Source of the DNA: Hoeflea algicola
GTDB taxonomy: Bacteria > Pseudomonadota > Alphaproteobacteria > Rhizobiales > Rhizobiaceae
Direction: 5' to 3'
Length of the DNA: 64,000 bases
Assembly (NCBI RefSeq): GCF_026619415.1
Contig: NZ_JAOVZR010000001.1
Coordinates: 1,984,001-2,048,000, forward strand
Under the pieces are notes generated by a model, which was not told the DNA's origin, ran no database searches, and saw only the letters and a list, made by a program, of their open reading frames with translations. Position 1 is the stretch's first letter; each line of letters starts with the position of its first letter. This document shows positions 8,191 through 17,585 of the stretch, one piece after another. A program made the translations under genes and the position numbers.

Positions 8191-8724
8191 ATGAGCCGTA
8201 CCGGCGCAATCAATCCCGACTCAGACGAAATTCTCGTGAGCCCGATGAAGGAAATCGAGGGTATCGATTTCGAGATCATCGAGCTGCTGTTTTTCGCCTA
8301 TCGCGACTTCACCTCCGACCCCGACGCAATCCTCGACCAGTCCGGATTCGGCCGCGCCCATCACCGTGTGGTTCACTTCGTCAACCGCGAGCCGGGACTG
8401 ACCGTGGCGGCACTGCTGGAAACGCTCAAGATCACCAAGCAATCGCTGGCACGGGTGCTCAAGCAATTGATCGACAGCGGCTATATTACCCAGGTCGCCG
8501 GCCCAGAAGACCGGCGTCAGCGGCGCCTCTACCCCACTGATCGGGGCCGCAAACTGGCGCTGGAACTGGCAAGGCCACAGTCTCGCCGCATCGCCCATGC
8601 ACTGCAAAACTTGGATGACAATGGCCGTCAGGCGGTAACTGCATTTCTCTCCGGCATGATAAACTCCGAACCGGGGTGCGAGGCCAAGGGCCGCTACGAG
8701 GCGAAACAGGAGCATATGCGATGA
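8191..8724 (+). CDS. MarR-family transcriptional regulator (PetP-like)
   Basis: 177 residues with a winged helix-turn-helix (about residues 60-125): GLTVAALLETLKITKQSLARVLKQLID followed by the wing GPEDRRQRRLYPT, which carries the DxR motif of MarR proteins. It overlaps the response-regulator gene by 4 bases (ATGA), implying translational coupling. A MarR protein paired with an OmpR-type regulator resembles petP/petR of Rhodobacter capsulatus; that equivalence is inference. Its ligand is unknown. Confidence 0.85.
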   Translation: MSRTGAINPDSDEILVSPMKEIEGIDFEIIELLFFAYRDFTSDPDAILDQSGFGRAHHRVVHFVNREPGLTVAALLETLKITKQSLARVLKQLIDSGYITQVAGPEDRRQRRLYPTDRGRKLALELARPQSRRIAHALQNLDDNGRQAVTAFLSGMINSEPGCEAKGRYEAKQEHMR

Positions 8725-9428
8725 CTACCCCATTGCCGGGCGATGACGCCGCCCATTTGCTTGTCGTAGACGATGACACCCGTATTCGCGATCTGCTGTC
8801 GCGCTATCTGACCGAACAGGGGTTCCGGGTCACCACCGCCGCAGACGCAGCCGAGGCAAGGCGCAAACTCGATGGCATCGATTTCGATCTGTTGATCATC
8901 GATGTGATGATGCCGGGCGAAAGCGGACTGTCGCTGACCCGCTCGCTGCGCGAGATCAAGACGGTGCCGATCCTGATGCTCACCGCGCTGGCCGAGGGCG
9001 AGGCCCGGATCGACGGGCTTGAAGCCGGCGCAGATGATTATCTGCCCAAGCCGTTTAACCCACGCGAGCTGGTACTCAGGATCAACAACATCCTCAAGCG
9101 CGGCGGCCAGCCGGCCACACCCAAGGTCGAGCAGGTGGTGTTCGGTCCCTATACCTTCATCATCGCCCGCCGCGAGTTGAAGAAATCCGGCGAGATCGTC
9201 CGACTCACCGACCGTGAGCGGGAGATCATGGTCACCTTCGCCGAAAACGCCGGTGAAACCGTGCCCCGCCATGAGCTCGTCGCCGGGGATATCGAGGTCG
9301 GCGAGCGCACCATCGACGTTCAGATCAACCGTCTGCGCCGCAAGATCGAGGAAGACCCGGCGAACCCGGTGTGGCTGCAAACCGTCCGCGGCATCGGCTA
9401 CCGGCTGAGCGTGGAAACATCGACCTGA
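8721..9428 (+). CDS. OmpR-type response regulator (PetR-like)
   Basis: 235 residues: receiver domain (about 10-130) with the acidic pocket VVDDD, phospho-acceptor D61 in IIDVMMPG and K110 in YLPKPFN, then a winged-helix DNA-binding domain (about 140-232) ending TVRGIGYRL. The start at 8721 overlaps marR. The histidine kinase that usually follows such a regulator is not adjacent; an EnvZ-like kinase on the same strand begins 5 kb downstream, beyond a minus-strand cassette, and is the likely partner. Confidence 0.92.
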   Translation: MTTPLPGDDAAHLLVVDDDTRIRDLLSRYLTEQGFRVTTAADAAEARRKLDGIDFDLLIIDVMMPGESGLSLTRSLREIKTVPILMLTALAEGEARIDGLEAGADDYLPKPFNPRELVLRINNILKRGGQPATPKVEQVVFGPYTFIIARRELKKSGEIVRLTDREREIMVTFAENAGETVPRHELVAGDIEVGERTIDVQINRLRRKIEEDPANPVWLQTVRGIGYRLSVETST

Positions 9429-9512
9429 TGCATCCGTCCGGAAGGATCAATTTGACCGATACCGTACCTGTCTTACTTCGAACTGCTACAGCGCGATAGA
9501 CAGAACGGTACG

Positions 9513-9671
9513 TTAGGGTGCTGGCCGTTTGTGGATGAACAGGTCGTAGAAAGCCATCGCCACTGTGATCGCGACAATAGCGCCGAGATCAAGCCTTGGC
9601 AGTTTGAAGACCAGTACACCGAGAAAGCCACAAAGCACGATGAAGGCGATGATCGTCAGAATCCGTTCCAT
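9513..9671 (-). CDS. 52-residue membrane protein at the end of the TRAP/amidase operon
   Basis: A short gene starting 5 bases after the amidase stop. The product (MERILTIIAFIVLCGFLGVL start, IHKRPAP end) has two hydrophobic segments joined by KLPRLDL, suggesting a hairpin in the inner membrane. No family recognised. Tight spacing makes it the last member of the dctP-dctQ-dctM-amidase operon, perhaps an accessory of the transporter. Coding status rests on context and composition. Confidence 0.6.
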   Translation of the reverse strand: MERILTIIAFIVLCGFLGVLVFKLPRLDLGAIVAITVAMAFYDLFIHKRPAP

Positions 9672-9676
9672 GATCT

Positions 9677-11032
9677 CTAGTCTCCCTGGCCGTCGGTTTC
9701 GAGATGCTTCACCAGCCACCTGGCGGTTCTGAGCAGGCGACCGTCGCCGCCGCGCGGTCCGACAAGTTGCACACCCATCGGCATTCCATCCGCATCGGAA
9801 AACAGCGGCAAGGTGATGGCTGGCGTGCCGCACAGCGTCCAGATGGCATTAAACACCGGATCGCCGGTACTCTCCAGCCCCCGTGGCGCAGGGCCGGTTG
9901 CGGCGGGTGTGATGATTGCGTCGCAGCGCTGGAAAATCTCGCCGAGCGCAGCATAGAGATAATCGGGCCAGTCAAGCGCCGCAATGTAGTCGCGCGCCGG
10001 CATTTTGCTGCCCCTCTCGAGAGCTTCGGAGAGTTGCGGCGACAAGCGGACGCCGCCGTCACGGGCATAGCGATGGTAGCATTTGGCCATTTCCGCCAGA
10101 TTTATCCGCTCGCGCATGCTTGCCGCTTCAGCGAAAGCATCCGGCAGACCGATCTCGAAACAGCCATCACCTAGATGTTCGGCCAATTCCTCCATCGCCA
10201 GTTGGCAGGATTGGCTCGCCTTGTGCCAGTAAGGTGTGCGGACAAACACAAATTGTGGTCGCACCGGCGCGTCGGTTGACGCAACCGAGAGCAGTCGTGG
10301 ATGCGGCGCCGGCATTGTCGCCTTGTCGAGGTCATCATGGCCGAACAGTACCTCGGCCAGTAGCGCCGCGTCCTCGACCGAACGGGCGAAGACCCCGACC
10401 CGGTCAAGCGTTGGCGATTGCGCCAGGATGCCGGTGCGTGGGATGCTGCCCGTCGATGGCAGGAAGCCGGTGACGCCGCAGAAGGCGGCAGGCCGGATCA
10501 CCGAACCGCCTGTTTGGGTACCGACGGCCAGCGGCACCATGCCCGCAGCAACTGCAGCGGCAGAGCCCGAGGACGAGCCACCGGGCGTATGCGCCGGATT
10601 GACCGGATTGCGGGTCTTGCCCGGATGCATCAGCGCAAGTTCGGTGGTGACCGTCTTGCCGATGATGATGGCGCCTGCAGCGCGTAGCTTCTCGACTATC
10701 CCCGCGTCGCGCTCGGGAACGCGGTCGGCGTCAAGCGCGGTGCCATTGGCGGTCGGAATGCCGCGGGTGTCGATGATATCCTTCAACGCCACCGGCAGAC
10801 CGTGCAACGGCCCGATGGGCCTGCCCGATTTGCGGTGCGCGTCCGCGCCTTCGGCCTGGCGCATGGCGAAATCCGCATCGAACCACTCGAATGCCTGGAT
10901 TTCGCCGTCCATTGCCGCAATCCGCTCGAGACAGCCCCGCATGTAGTCGGCGGCAGCCAGCGCACCACTGGCCATCCTGTCCCGCGCCTCCAAAGCACTC
11001 AGGCCAATTATAGCCATGGGATCAATGGCCAT
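9677..11032 (-). CDS. Amidase-signature family hydrolase
   Basis: 451 residues with the Ser-cisSer-Lys triad of the amidase signature family: K84 in ALKDIIDT, the cis-Ser in GGSSSGSAAA (about 151-160) and the nucleophile about S177 in GTQTGGSVIRP. It should hydrolyse an amide of unknown identity. The GatB/GatC partners are absent and the protein is part of a transporter operon, so a catabolic amidase is more likely than GatA. The start at 11032 overlaps the end of dctM by 11 bases; 11017 is an alternative start. Confidence 0.88.
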   Translation of the reverse strand: MAIDPMAIIGLSALEARDRMASGALAAADYMRGCLERIAAMDGEIQAFEWFDADFAMRQAEGADAHRKSGRPIGPLHGLPVALKDIIDTRGIPTANGTALDADRVPERDAGIVEKLRAAGAIIIGKTVTTELALMHPGKTRNPVNPAHTPGGSSSGSAAAVAAGMVPLAVGTQTGGSVIRPAAFCGVTGFLPSTGSIPRTGILAQSPTLDRVGVFARSVEDAALLAEVLFGHDDLDKATMPAPHPRLLSVASTDAPVRPQFVFVRTPYWHKASQSCQLAMEELAEHLGDGCFEIGLPDAFAEAASMRERINLAEMAKCYHRYARDGGVRLSPQLSEALERGSKMPARDYIAALDWPDYLYAALGEIFQRCDAIITPAATGPAPRGLESTGDPVFNAIWTLCGTPAITLPLFSDADGMPMGVQLVGPRGGDGRLLRTARWLVKHLETDGQGD

Positions 11033-12440
11033 AGAAGCGTTCCGGCAGGTAGTAGACGATCTGCGGGTAGGCATACATCAGCGCCATGCAGATGAAGACC
11101 ATCAACAAGAACGGCATGACCCCGGTGAAGATCTGCGTCAGCTTCACCTCCGGGGGCGCTATCCCCTTGAGATAATAGGCTGACATGGCCATCGGTGGCG
11201 TCAGAAACGACGTTTGCAGATTGAGCGCGACAAGAATGCCGAAGAACAGCGGATCAATGTCGAAGATCGCCAGCAGCGGCAGGAAGATCGGCACAAAGAT
11301 GATGATGATCTCCGACCACTCCAGCGGCCACCCCAGCAAGAATATGATCAATTGAGCCAGAAGCAGGAACTGGAACGGCGTCAGGTCCAGACCCGTGACG
11401 AATTCCGAGATAACCTGTTCGCCACCGAGATACGAAAACACCGAGGAGAAGACGTAGGAGCCGACAAACAGCCAGCACACCATCGCCGTGGTCCGCACCG
11501 TCAGATAAACGCTTTCGCGCAACCGCTGCCAAGTCATGGCCCGATAAGCGATAGCGAGACCCATGCCGCCGAGCGCACCAATCGAGGCTGCCTCCGTTGG
11601 TGTTGCCAAGCCGAACAAGATCGAGCCCAGCACCGACAGGATCAGAAATGCCAACGGGAAGAATGAGGTGGCTATCAGAAACAGCAGCCGTCCGATCGGA
11701 ACGTCCGGCACTTCATCATCTGTTGGACGCGGGGCCGCACTCGGCTGAAGGATTGAGCGGCCGACGATATAGACGAGATAGAGGCCGACCAGCGTAAAGC
11801 CGGGCAGAAGCGCGCCGGCATAGAGCTTGACGATGGAAACCCCCGACGCCGCTGCATAGACAATCAGCATGATCGATGGCGGGATCAGGATGCCAAGCGT
11901 GCCCCCGGCGCAGATGATGCCCGAGGCGAAGGCCGGATCGTAGCGCGCTTTCAGCATCGCAGGCAACGCCAGGAGGCCCATCAGCGTGACCACGGCGCCA
12001 ACAATGCCGGTGGCGGTGGCGAACAGTGCGCAAGTGATCAGCGCGGCAACGCCCATCGATCCGGGAATCCGCTTGGAGGCAAGATTGAGCGTGGAAAACA
12101 GCCGGTCGACGATGTTGGCGCGCTCGACGATGTACCCCATGAACAGGAACAACGGCACCGCGGTCAGCACCTCGTTGGACATCACCGTATAGGTCTGGTT
12201 GATGAAGAGGTCGAAGATACGGTTGTTAAACAGCCCATCTATCCAGAGGGATACGCTGTCCCAGATGCTCGCCAACTCATCGAGGCGAAAATAGGAGCGC
12301 CACATCCGTGACGGATCAAAATAAGCGTAGTAGCCAAAGCCGATGCCCATGGCCATCAGCGTAAAAGCGATCGGAAAGCCCAGGAACACCATGAAGATGA
12401 ACAGGCCCAGCATCATCAGGGCAATTTGGGGATCGGTCAT
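11022..12440 (-). CDS. dctM: TRAP transporter large permease (DctM)
   Basis: 472 residues, polytopic, matching the DctM subunit that forms the ion-coupled translocation pathway of tripartite periplasmic transporters. Typical elements are FLGFPIAFTLMAMG near the N terminus, VPLFLFMGYIVERANIVDRLF, a GTLGILIPPSIMLIVYA segment and the closing LNLQTSFLTPPMAMSAYYLKG. It overlaps dctQ by 4 bases and is followed by the amidase with another overlap. Confidence 0.95.
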   Translation of the reverse strand: MTDPQIALMMLGLFIFMVFLGFPIAFTLMAMGIGFGYYAYFDPSRMWRSYFRLDELASIWDSVSLWIDGLFNNRIFDLFINQTYTVMSNEVLTAVPLFLFMGYIVERANIVDRLFSTLNLASKRIPGSMGVAALITCALFATATGIVGAVVTLMGLLALPAMLKARYDPAFASGIICAGGTLGILIPPSIMLIVYAAASGVSIVKLYAGALLPGFTLVGLYLVYIVGRSILQPSAAPRPTDDEVPDVPIGRLLFLIATSFFPLAFLILSVLGSILFGLATPTEAASIGALGGMGLAIAYRAMTWQRLRESVYLTVRTTAMVCWLFVGSYVFSSVFSYLGGEQVISEFVTGLDLTPFQFLLLAQLIIFLLGWPLEWSEIIIIFVPIFLPLLAIFDIDPLFFGILVALNLQTSFLTPPMAMSAYYLKGIAPPEVKLTQIFTGVMPFLLMVFICMALMYAYPQIVYYLPERFYGH

Positions 12441-13027
12441 ACGTGGCCGCCTGTCTCGGCCTCGTTGGCCTTTTGCATAATCAGGTCTTCGGTCTCTTGC
12501 ACGTCTTCATCAGCCACGAGCCACTCGCCGGTGCGAATGCAGACGATGCAGCGGAAAACCTGGGCAATCCCCTGGATGAACAAGAGAATGCCAGCGGCCA
12601 TGATTACCGTCTTGAACTGGTAGATCGGGATGCCCGCGGGACTGTTGACGCTGACCTCGCCATAACTCCAGGAACGCGAGGCATATTTCCAGCCGGTCAC
12701 GATCAGCGCCGTAACGCCGGGAAAGAAGAACAGCAGGTAAAGCACCAGATCCACTTTTGCCTGAGTCTGCGGACGCCAGAGACGATAGACAAAGTCACCT
12801 CGCACATGACCGCCGCGCGACAGCGTATAGGCACCGCCCATCATGAACAGCGATCCGTACATGATAAAGGAGATGTCGAGCGCCCAGGGCGTAGGAGCGT
12901 TGAAGAGGTAACGCGAGACGACTTCATATCCCGTGCCGAAAGCCATCATGATGATCAGCCAGGCGAAAGCCTTGCCGAAAACCGCCGACAAGGTGTCGGC
13001 AAAACGGATATATTGAATCATGTTCAA
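12437..13027 (-). CDS. dctQ: TRAP transporter small permease (DctQ)
   Basis: 196 residues with four predicted membrane helices, as in DctQ subunits, including the conserved first-helix region (FGTGYEVVSRYLFNAPTPWALD) and RGGHVRGDFVYRLW after the second helix. It forms the membrane complex with DctM. The 73-base gap to dctP and the overlap with dctM indicate one operon. Confidence 0.92.
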   Translation of the reverse strand: MNMIQYIRFADTLSAVFGKAFAWLIIMMAFGTGYEVVSRYLFNAPTPWALDISFIMYGSLFMMGGAYTLSRGGHVRGDFVYRLWRPQTQAKVDLVLYLLFFFPGVTALIVTGWKYASRSWSYGEVSVNSPAGIPIYQFKTVIMAAGILLFIQGIAQVFRCIVCIRTGEWLVADEDVQETEDLIMQKANEAETGGHV

Positions 13028-13099
13028 CCACTTTTCCGAGCCAGTGAGATCCGGCGAAACATTGTCCGCCGGATCATTGAAGCAATTAGCCGGTCAGGG

Positions 13100-14236
13100 T
13101 TACATCTTCAGCTTGCCCGGGAAGTAGTGCTCATAGGCCAGGCCCAGGTCCGGCGCGTTCATCAGTTCGTAATAAGCGACCTTCTCGACCCATGCACGCT
13201 GGCTGTCCATAACCTTCTTGTTGAAGGCATCGCCTTCCAGGTCGGCAATGAGCGTGTCCCAGGCGTCCAACTGCGCTGCAAGGATTTCCTTCGACGTCCG
13301 GTGCACCGTGACGCCGTCATCGGACTGCAGTTCCGCCAGGTCCTTCGAATATTCGCGCATCGCAAGCGCGAGGTTCGACGTCGCCGAGGCCTCGACACCA
13401 TATTTCAGGATCGCCTGAAGGTCTGGCTCGAGATCATCCATGAAGTCCTTGTTGAAGATGAACTCGAAGGCTTCGGACGCCTGGTGGTAGGACGAGAGAT
13501 AGTAGTTCTTGGCCACGTCCTGAGCGCCGAACCGACGGTCGGACGAAGGGTTGTTGAATTCGAAGGCGTCAATCACGCCGCGCTCCATGGATGGAACGAT
13601 TTCGCCGCCCGGAAGCTGGGCGACGGACATGCCCATCGACTGCAGCAGATCGGCCGCCAGGCCAACGGTGCGATACTTGAACCCCTGGATATCGGCGACT
13701 GTATTCACTTCGCCCTTGAACCAGCCGAACGGCTGCGCGGGCATCGGCATGCCCATGTAGCCATAGACATTGAGGCCAAGAACATCCTGCGTCAGTTCGC
13801 GGTAAAGCTCTGCACCACCGCCCTGATAGAACCAGCCGAGCATCGTGGTGGCCGATCCGCCGAAGACCGGGCCGGTGCCGAAGAACGATGCTGCCTTGGA
13901 TTTGCCGTACCAGTAGACCGGCACCGTATGAGCCGCATCCAGAACACCATCGTTGCAGGCATCCATGACCTGGAACGCGCCGACGATCGCGCCGGCAGGC
14001 AGAAGGTCAATCTGAAGGCGTCCGCCGGACATTTCCTCCACGCGGGTGGTATATTCGCGCGCAAAATCCATCCAGATGTCGGAGGCAGGCCACGAAGTCT
14101 GCATCTTCACGACCAATGGCGCCTGCGCCAGCACTGCAGGCGCGGACAAGGCGCCCGCCGCGGCGACGCCGCCAAGCATCGTGCCCTTTCTTAAAAACGA
14201 ACGTCGCGAAACGGAATTGTCGATATGATCTTGCAT
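13100..14236 (-). CDS. dctP: TRAP transporter substrate-binding protein, Tat-exported (DctP/TakP-like)
   Basis: 378 residues. A twin-arginine signal (SRRSFLRKG, residues 9-17, hydrophobic stretch, then LAQA) sends it folded to the periplasm. The body follows the DctP fold and resembles 2-oxo-acid-binding TakP proteins: LPAGAIVGAFQVMDACNDG, WYQGGG-like FYQGGGAELY, and FEFNNPSSD in the substrate region. The start at 14236 is fixed by GGGAGGA ahead of the ATG. It is the first gene of the operon; the ligand is probably a carboxylate but unproven. Confidence 0.9.
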   Translation of the reverse strand: MQDHIDNSVSRRSFLRKGTMLGGVAAAGALSAPAVLAQAPLVVKMQTSWPASDIWMDFAREYTTRVEEMSGGRLQIDLLPAGAIVGAFQVMDACNDGVLDAAHTVPVYWYGKSKAASFFGTGPVFGGSATTMLGWFYQGGGAELYRELTQDVLGLNVYGYMGMPMPAQPFGWFKGEVNTVADIQGFKYRTVGLAADLLQSMGMSVAQLPGGEIVPSMERGVIDAFEFNNPSSDRRFGAQDVAKNYYLSSYHQASEAFEFIFNKDFMDDLEPDLQAILKYGVEASATSNLALAMREYSKDLAELQSDDGVTVHRTSKEILAAQLDAWDTLIADLEGDAFNKKVMDSQRAWVEKVAYYELMNAPDLGLAYEHYFPGKLKM

Positions 14237-14462
14237 GGCCAATCCTCCCAGTTGGTTCATTCACACTTCAACATATGAAATATCAAGCAACTCGGTTGAA
14301 ATGGCAAGCCAATGCTCGCTCTGATGCGGAATTATATAATCGGCGTCGATTTCTGCATCGCCCTTCCGCAAGCCCTAGCCCTGTTCCCCCACTCGACGCT
14401 ATAAGCAATCAGGCGGCCGGTCTCGCCGAAACATAGACCCGCGGGGAGTGAGGCGTCAGAGC

Positions 14463-15845
14463 ATGAGCAGCATCGATTCCATTCGCCGGGAATATGAACG
14501 CTACCCCCCGAGCGGCATTCGCCGACTGACGCGCTGGTTCACCCGGCGGATCCCGACCAGGCTCTATGCCCGGGCGCTGCTGATCATCATCATTCCGATG
14601 GTGCTGCTGCAATCGGTGATCGCCTTTGTGTTCATGGAACGGCACTGGCAGACAGTAACGCAACGGCTATCGATGGCGGTCACCCGTGACATCGCCGCAA
14701 TCATCGACATCCTCGATACCTTTCCCCAGGACACCACCTACGAAAACATCACCCGCATCGCCCGCGAACGGCTGGAGCTGTCGATCGCCATTGAACCCGC
14801 CGGCGACCTGCCGCCGCCGCGGCCCAAGCCGTTTTTCTCGATTCTCGACCAGATCCTCTCTGAGGAGATCACCCGCCAGATCAAGCTGCCGTTCTGGATC
14901 GACACGGTGGGCAATTCCAACATTGTCGAGGTGCGGATCAAGCTCGAGGACAAGATCCTCAGGATCTTCGCCAAGCGCAGCCAGGCCTATGCCTCCAATA
15001 CCCATATTTTCCTGTTGTGGATGGTCGGCACCTCGCTGGTGCTGCTGGGCATCGCCATCCTGTTTTTGCGTGGCCAGATCCGTCCGATCCTGAAGCTCAC
15101 CCAGGCGGCGGAAAGTTTCGGCAAGGGCCAGCGCATGCCCGACGACTTCCGCCCGCGCGGCGCCGACGAAGTGCGACGCGCAGGCCTAGCCTTCATCAAG
15201 ATGCGCGAACGCATCGAGCGTCAGATTGAGCAGCGCACGGCCATGCTGTCGGGTGTCAGCCACGATCTGCGCACCATCCTCACCCGGTTCCGGTTGCAAC
15301 TGGCACTGGTCAGTGACGGGCCGGAACTCGACGCCCTCAACAAGGACATCGACGACATGCAGTCGATGCTCGACAGCTATCTCTCCTTCGCCCGCGGCGA
15401 AGCCGAGGAAGATGTCGGCACCATGAGCCTCAACACCACCGTCGAGAAAGTGGCCGCCGATGGCCGGCTGCGCGGAGCCAATGTGACGGTGACGGTGGAA
15501 GGTGAAGACACGATCAATGTCCGGCCCAACGCCTTTGGCCGGCTTCTCACCAATCTTGTTTCCAACGCCTCGCGTTATGCCGACGAGGTGGCAATCCAGG
15601 TGCAGAACCGCGGCAGATGGCTGACCATCACCATTGACGACGATGGCCCCGGGATCCCGATGGAAGCGCGCGAAGATGTGTTCAGGCCGTTCTATCGGCT
15701 GGATGAATCACGCAATCAGGATGAAACAGGAACCGGGTTGGGACTTGCCATCGTCCGCGACATCGCCCGCAGCCATGGCGGCGACGTGATGTTGTCCGAC
15801 AGCCCGATGGGCGGCCTGCGCGCGACGGTGCGGCTACCGGTCTGA
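14463..15845 (+). CDS. EnvZ-like sensor histidine kinase
   Basis: 460 residues: TM1 about 38-60, a periplasmic domain of about 115 residues, TM2 about 180-203, HAMP linker, dimerisation helix with H at about 266 (SGVSHDLRTILTRF), and a catalytic domain with N box (LLTNLVSNASRY), G1 (DDDGPGIP) and G2 (GTGLGLAIV). The HDLRTI variant, Ile in place of the usual Pro, suits this EnvZ-like subfamily. It is the likely cognate kinase of the regulator at 8721-9428, now separated from it by the TRAP/amidase cassette. Confidence 0.92.
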   Translation: MSSIDSIRREYERYPPSGIRRLTRWFTRRIPTRLYARALLIIIIPMVLLQSVIAFVFMERHWQTVTQRLSMAVTRDIAAIIDILDTFPQDTTYENITRIARERLELSIAIEPAGDLPPPRPKPFFSILDQILSEEITRQIKLPFWIDTVGNSNIVEVRIKLEDKILRIFAKRSQAYASNTHIFLLWMVGTSLVLLGIAILFLRGQIRPILKLTQAAESFGKGQRMPDDFRPRGADEVRRAGLAFIKMRERIERQIEQRTAMLSGVSHDLRTILTRFRLQLALVSDGPELDALNKDIDDMQSMLDSYLSFARGEAEEDVGTMSLNTTVEKVAADGRLRGANVTVTVEGEDTINVRPNAFGRLLTNLVSNASRYADEVAIQVQNRGRWLTITIDDDGPGIPMEAREDVFRPFYRLDESRNQDETGTGLGLAIVRDIARSHGGDVMLSDSPMGGLRATVRLPV

Positions 15846-15891
15846 GCGGTGATGACGGTGGCAGGCACGGCAATACGAGCCTGCTTCGACG

Positions 15892-16233
15892 CTACATCAA
15901 TCGCGCGCCGTCGGGCACGTTCTTGTCGGTCGCGGCCAGCACGATGGCACCATTGGCGTCGGCAAATCCCAGCGTCAGCACTTCCGACATGAACGGGCCG
16001 ATTTGCCGCGGGGGGAAATTGACCACCGCCAGCACCTGGCGTCCGACCAGCGATTGCGGTGTGTAATGCTCGGTGATCTGCGCCGAGGATTTCTTTTCGC
16101 CAATCTCCGAGCCGAAATCGATCCTGAGCTTGATCGCCGGCTTGCGCGCTTCGGGAAACGGCTCGGCAGAAATCACGGTGCCGGTGCGGATATCGACTTT
16201 CTCGAAATCGTCCCAGGCGATGGTCTGGCTCAT
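15892..16233 (-). CDS. csaA: CsaA-type tRNA-binding protein
   Basis: 113 residues forming a single tRNA-binding OB fold like CsaA and the C-terminal domain of methionyl-tRNA synthetase: FEKVDIRTGTVISAEPFPEARKPAIKL, SAQITEHY, and VNFPPRQIGPFMSEVLTLGF. CsaA is described as a dimeric tRNA-binding chaperone. Third gene of a ybjN-proC-csaA run on the minus strand, 37 bases after proC. Confidence 0.9.
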   Translation of the reverse strand: MSQTIAWDDFEKVDIRTGTVISAEPFPEARKPAIKLRIDFGSEIGEKKSSAQITEHYTPQSLVGRQVLAVVNFPPRQIGPFMSEVLTLGFADANGAIVLAATDKNVPDGARLM

Positions 16234-16270
16234 GGCGAAGTCCTGCTTGCTCTGCTCGGAAATTGGCGGT

Positions 16271-17083
16271 TCAACCGGCCAGTTCGCGCGATCGGTCAGC
16301 GGCGGCCTTCAACGCTGCGTCGAACAGCGGTTGCATGCCTTCATCGGCCATCAGCACCGCCAGCGCCGCAGCGGTGGTGCCGTTGGGCGATGTCACATTC
16401 TGGCGCAAGGTTGCGGCGCCGTCCGGAGACCGGTGCATCAGTTCACCAGCCCCCGTGACGGTCGCGCGTGCCAGGCGCATGGCGAGGTCCGCCGGCAGAC
16501 CGCATTTCCGGCCTGCCTCTGCCATGCACTCGACGAGATAAAACACATAGGCCGGGCCGCTGCCCGACACCGCCGTGACCGCATCGATCATGGCTTCGTC
16601 CTCGAGCCATTCGACCGGACCGCAGACCGACAGCAGCCGATCGATCTCGGCCCGGGCTTCGGCGCTGACGGCGGCATTGGCAACCGCACCGGTGATGCCG
16701 CGGCCGACCATGGCCGGCGTGTTGGGAATCGAGCGCACCACGGCGCCGCCCAGATATTGTTCGAAAAAGGCGATGGTCTTGCCCGCCGCAATCGACAGGC
16801 TGACAGTGTGCGGCCCCACCAGCCCGGTCAGCCCCGGCAGTACCGCTTCCATCATCTGCGGCTTGACCGCGAGCATCAGCACGCCCGCCGTCACGCCTGC
16901 GGGTGGGGAGCTTTCGCAACGCACGCCGGCCTTGGCCAGCCGCTGCGCCATCGCCTCAGATGGTTTGGGATCAATCACCAGGATCGACGCCGGATCGGTG
17001 CCAGCATCAAGCCAGCCGTTGAGCATAGCGCCGCCCATATTGCCTGCGCCGACGAGAACCAGAGGGGTCGAAGGCGAAATCAT
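16271..17083 (-). CDS. proC: Pyrroline-5-carboxylate reductase
   Basis: 270 residues. Catalyses the NAD(P)H-dependent last step of proline synthesis. N-terminal Rossmann motif LVGAGNMGGAML, the VLAVKPQ-type MLAVKPQMM strand, and the ProC signature VTAVSGSGPAYVFYLVECMAEAG with LRQNVTSPNGTT. The start at 17083 lies immediately past the ybjN stop (TGAG ATG) with GGGCGAGG upstream. Confidence 0.95.
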   Translation of the reverse strand: MISPSTPLVLVGAGNMGGAMLNGWLDAGTDPASILVIDPKPSEAMAQRLAKAGVRCESSPPAGVTAGVLMLAVKPQMMEAVLPGLTGLVGPHTVSLSIAAGKTIAFFEQYLGGAVVRSIPNTPAMVGRGITGAVANAAVSAEARAEIDRLLSVCGPVEWLEDEAMIDAVTAVSGSGPAYVFYLVECMAEAGRKCGLPADLAMRLARATVTGAGELMHRSPDGAATLRQNVTSPNGTTAAALAVLMADEGMQPLFDAALKAAADRSRELAG

Positions 17084-17084
17084 C

Positions 17085-17585
17085 TCAGGCCTCGCCCTTG
17101 GTTTCAAACATTACTGCCGTCATCGCCGAGTGCGCATCCATGCCCGACCAGACAACAAACTGAAACGCCTGGAAATAGGCTTCGCACGAATCAAGCGCAT
17201 TGGAGAGCAACACCTCGACCTGGCGGTTGGTGGGTTCTGCGCCGCCGGCCAGCAACAGTGACTGGCGGAAGATAATGACACTTTCCTGCTGCCAAAGGTC
17301 GAAATGCCCCATCAGCACCTGACCGTTGACATGCGAGAGCAGCCGCATCACCTCGGTAACGCGGACGTCGGGAACCTTGATATCGAAGGCGCTGGCGATA
17401 TGCAGCGCCTCGCAGTCCTCCATCCAGGAAAACGAAACATGATAGTCGGTCCAGTGCCCCTCGACCGTCATGGCGATTTCATGTTCACCCGAACGCTCGA
17501 ACGTCCAGTCATTCGCCGCTGCCACGAATTCGATCATGTCTACCGGATTAGAGTGCCGTTCGAATTCGATATTGCTAAGATTCAT
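17085..17585 (-). CDS. YbjN-domain protein
   Basis: 166 residues, acidic, no signal peptide or membrane segment, matching the YbjN family of putative bacterial sensory-transduction regulators. Typical is MIEFVAAANDWTFERSGEHEIAM near the start and the HVNGQVLMGHFDLW / AYFQAFQFVVW segments. The protein is often encoded next to proC in alphaproteobacteria; molecular role not established. Confidence 0.85.
   Translation of the reverse strand: MNLSNIEFERHSNPVDMIEFVAAANDWTFERSGEHEIAMTVEGHWTDYHVSFSWMEDCEALHIASAFDIKVPDVRVTEVMRLLSHVNGQVLMGHFDLWQQESVIIFRQSLLLAGGAEPTNRQVEVLLSNALDSCEAYFQAFQFVVWSGMDAHSAMTAVMFETKGEA

Noticed and set aside
12443..14194. Long open frame (583 codons) on the plus strand across the TRAP genes
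   Set aside because: It lies antisense to dctQ and dctP, which have clear family motifs; its product is rich in His, Arg and Gly and resembles no protein, as usual for GC-rich antisense frames.
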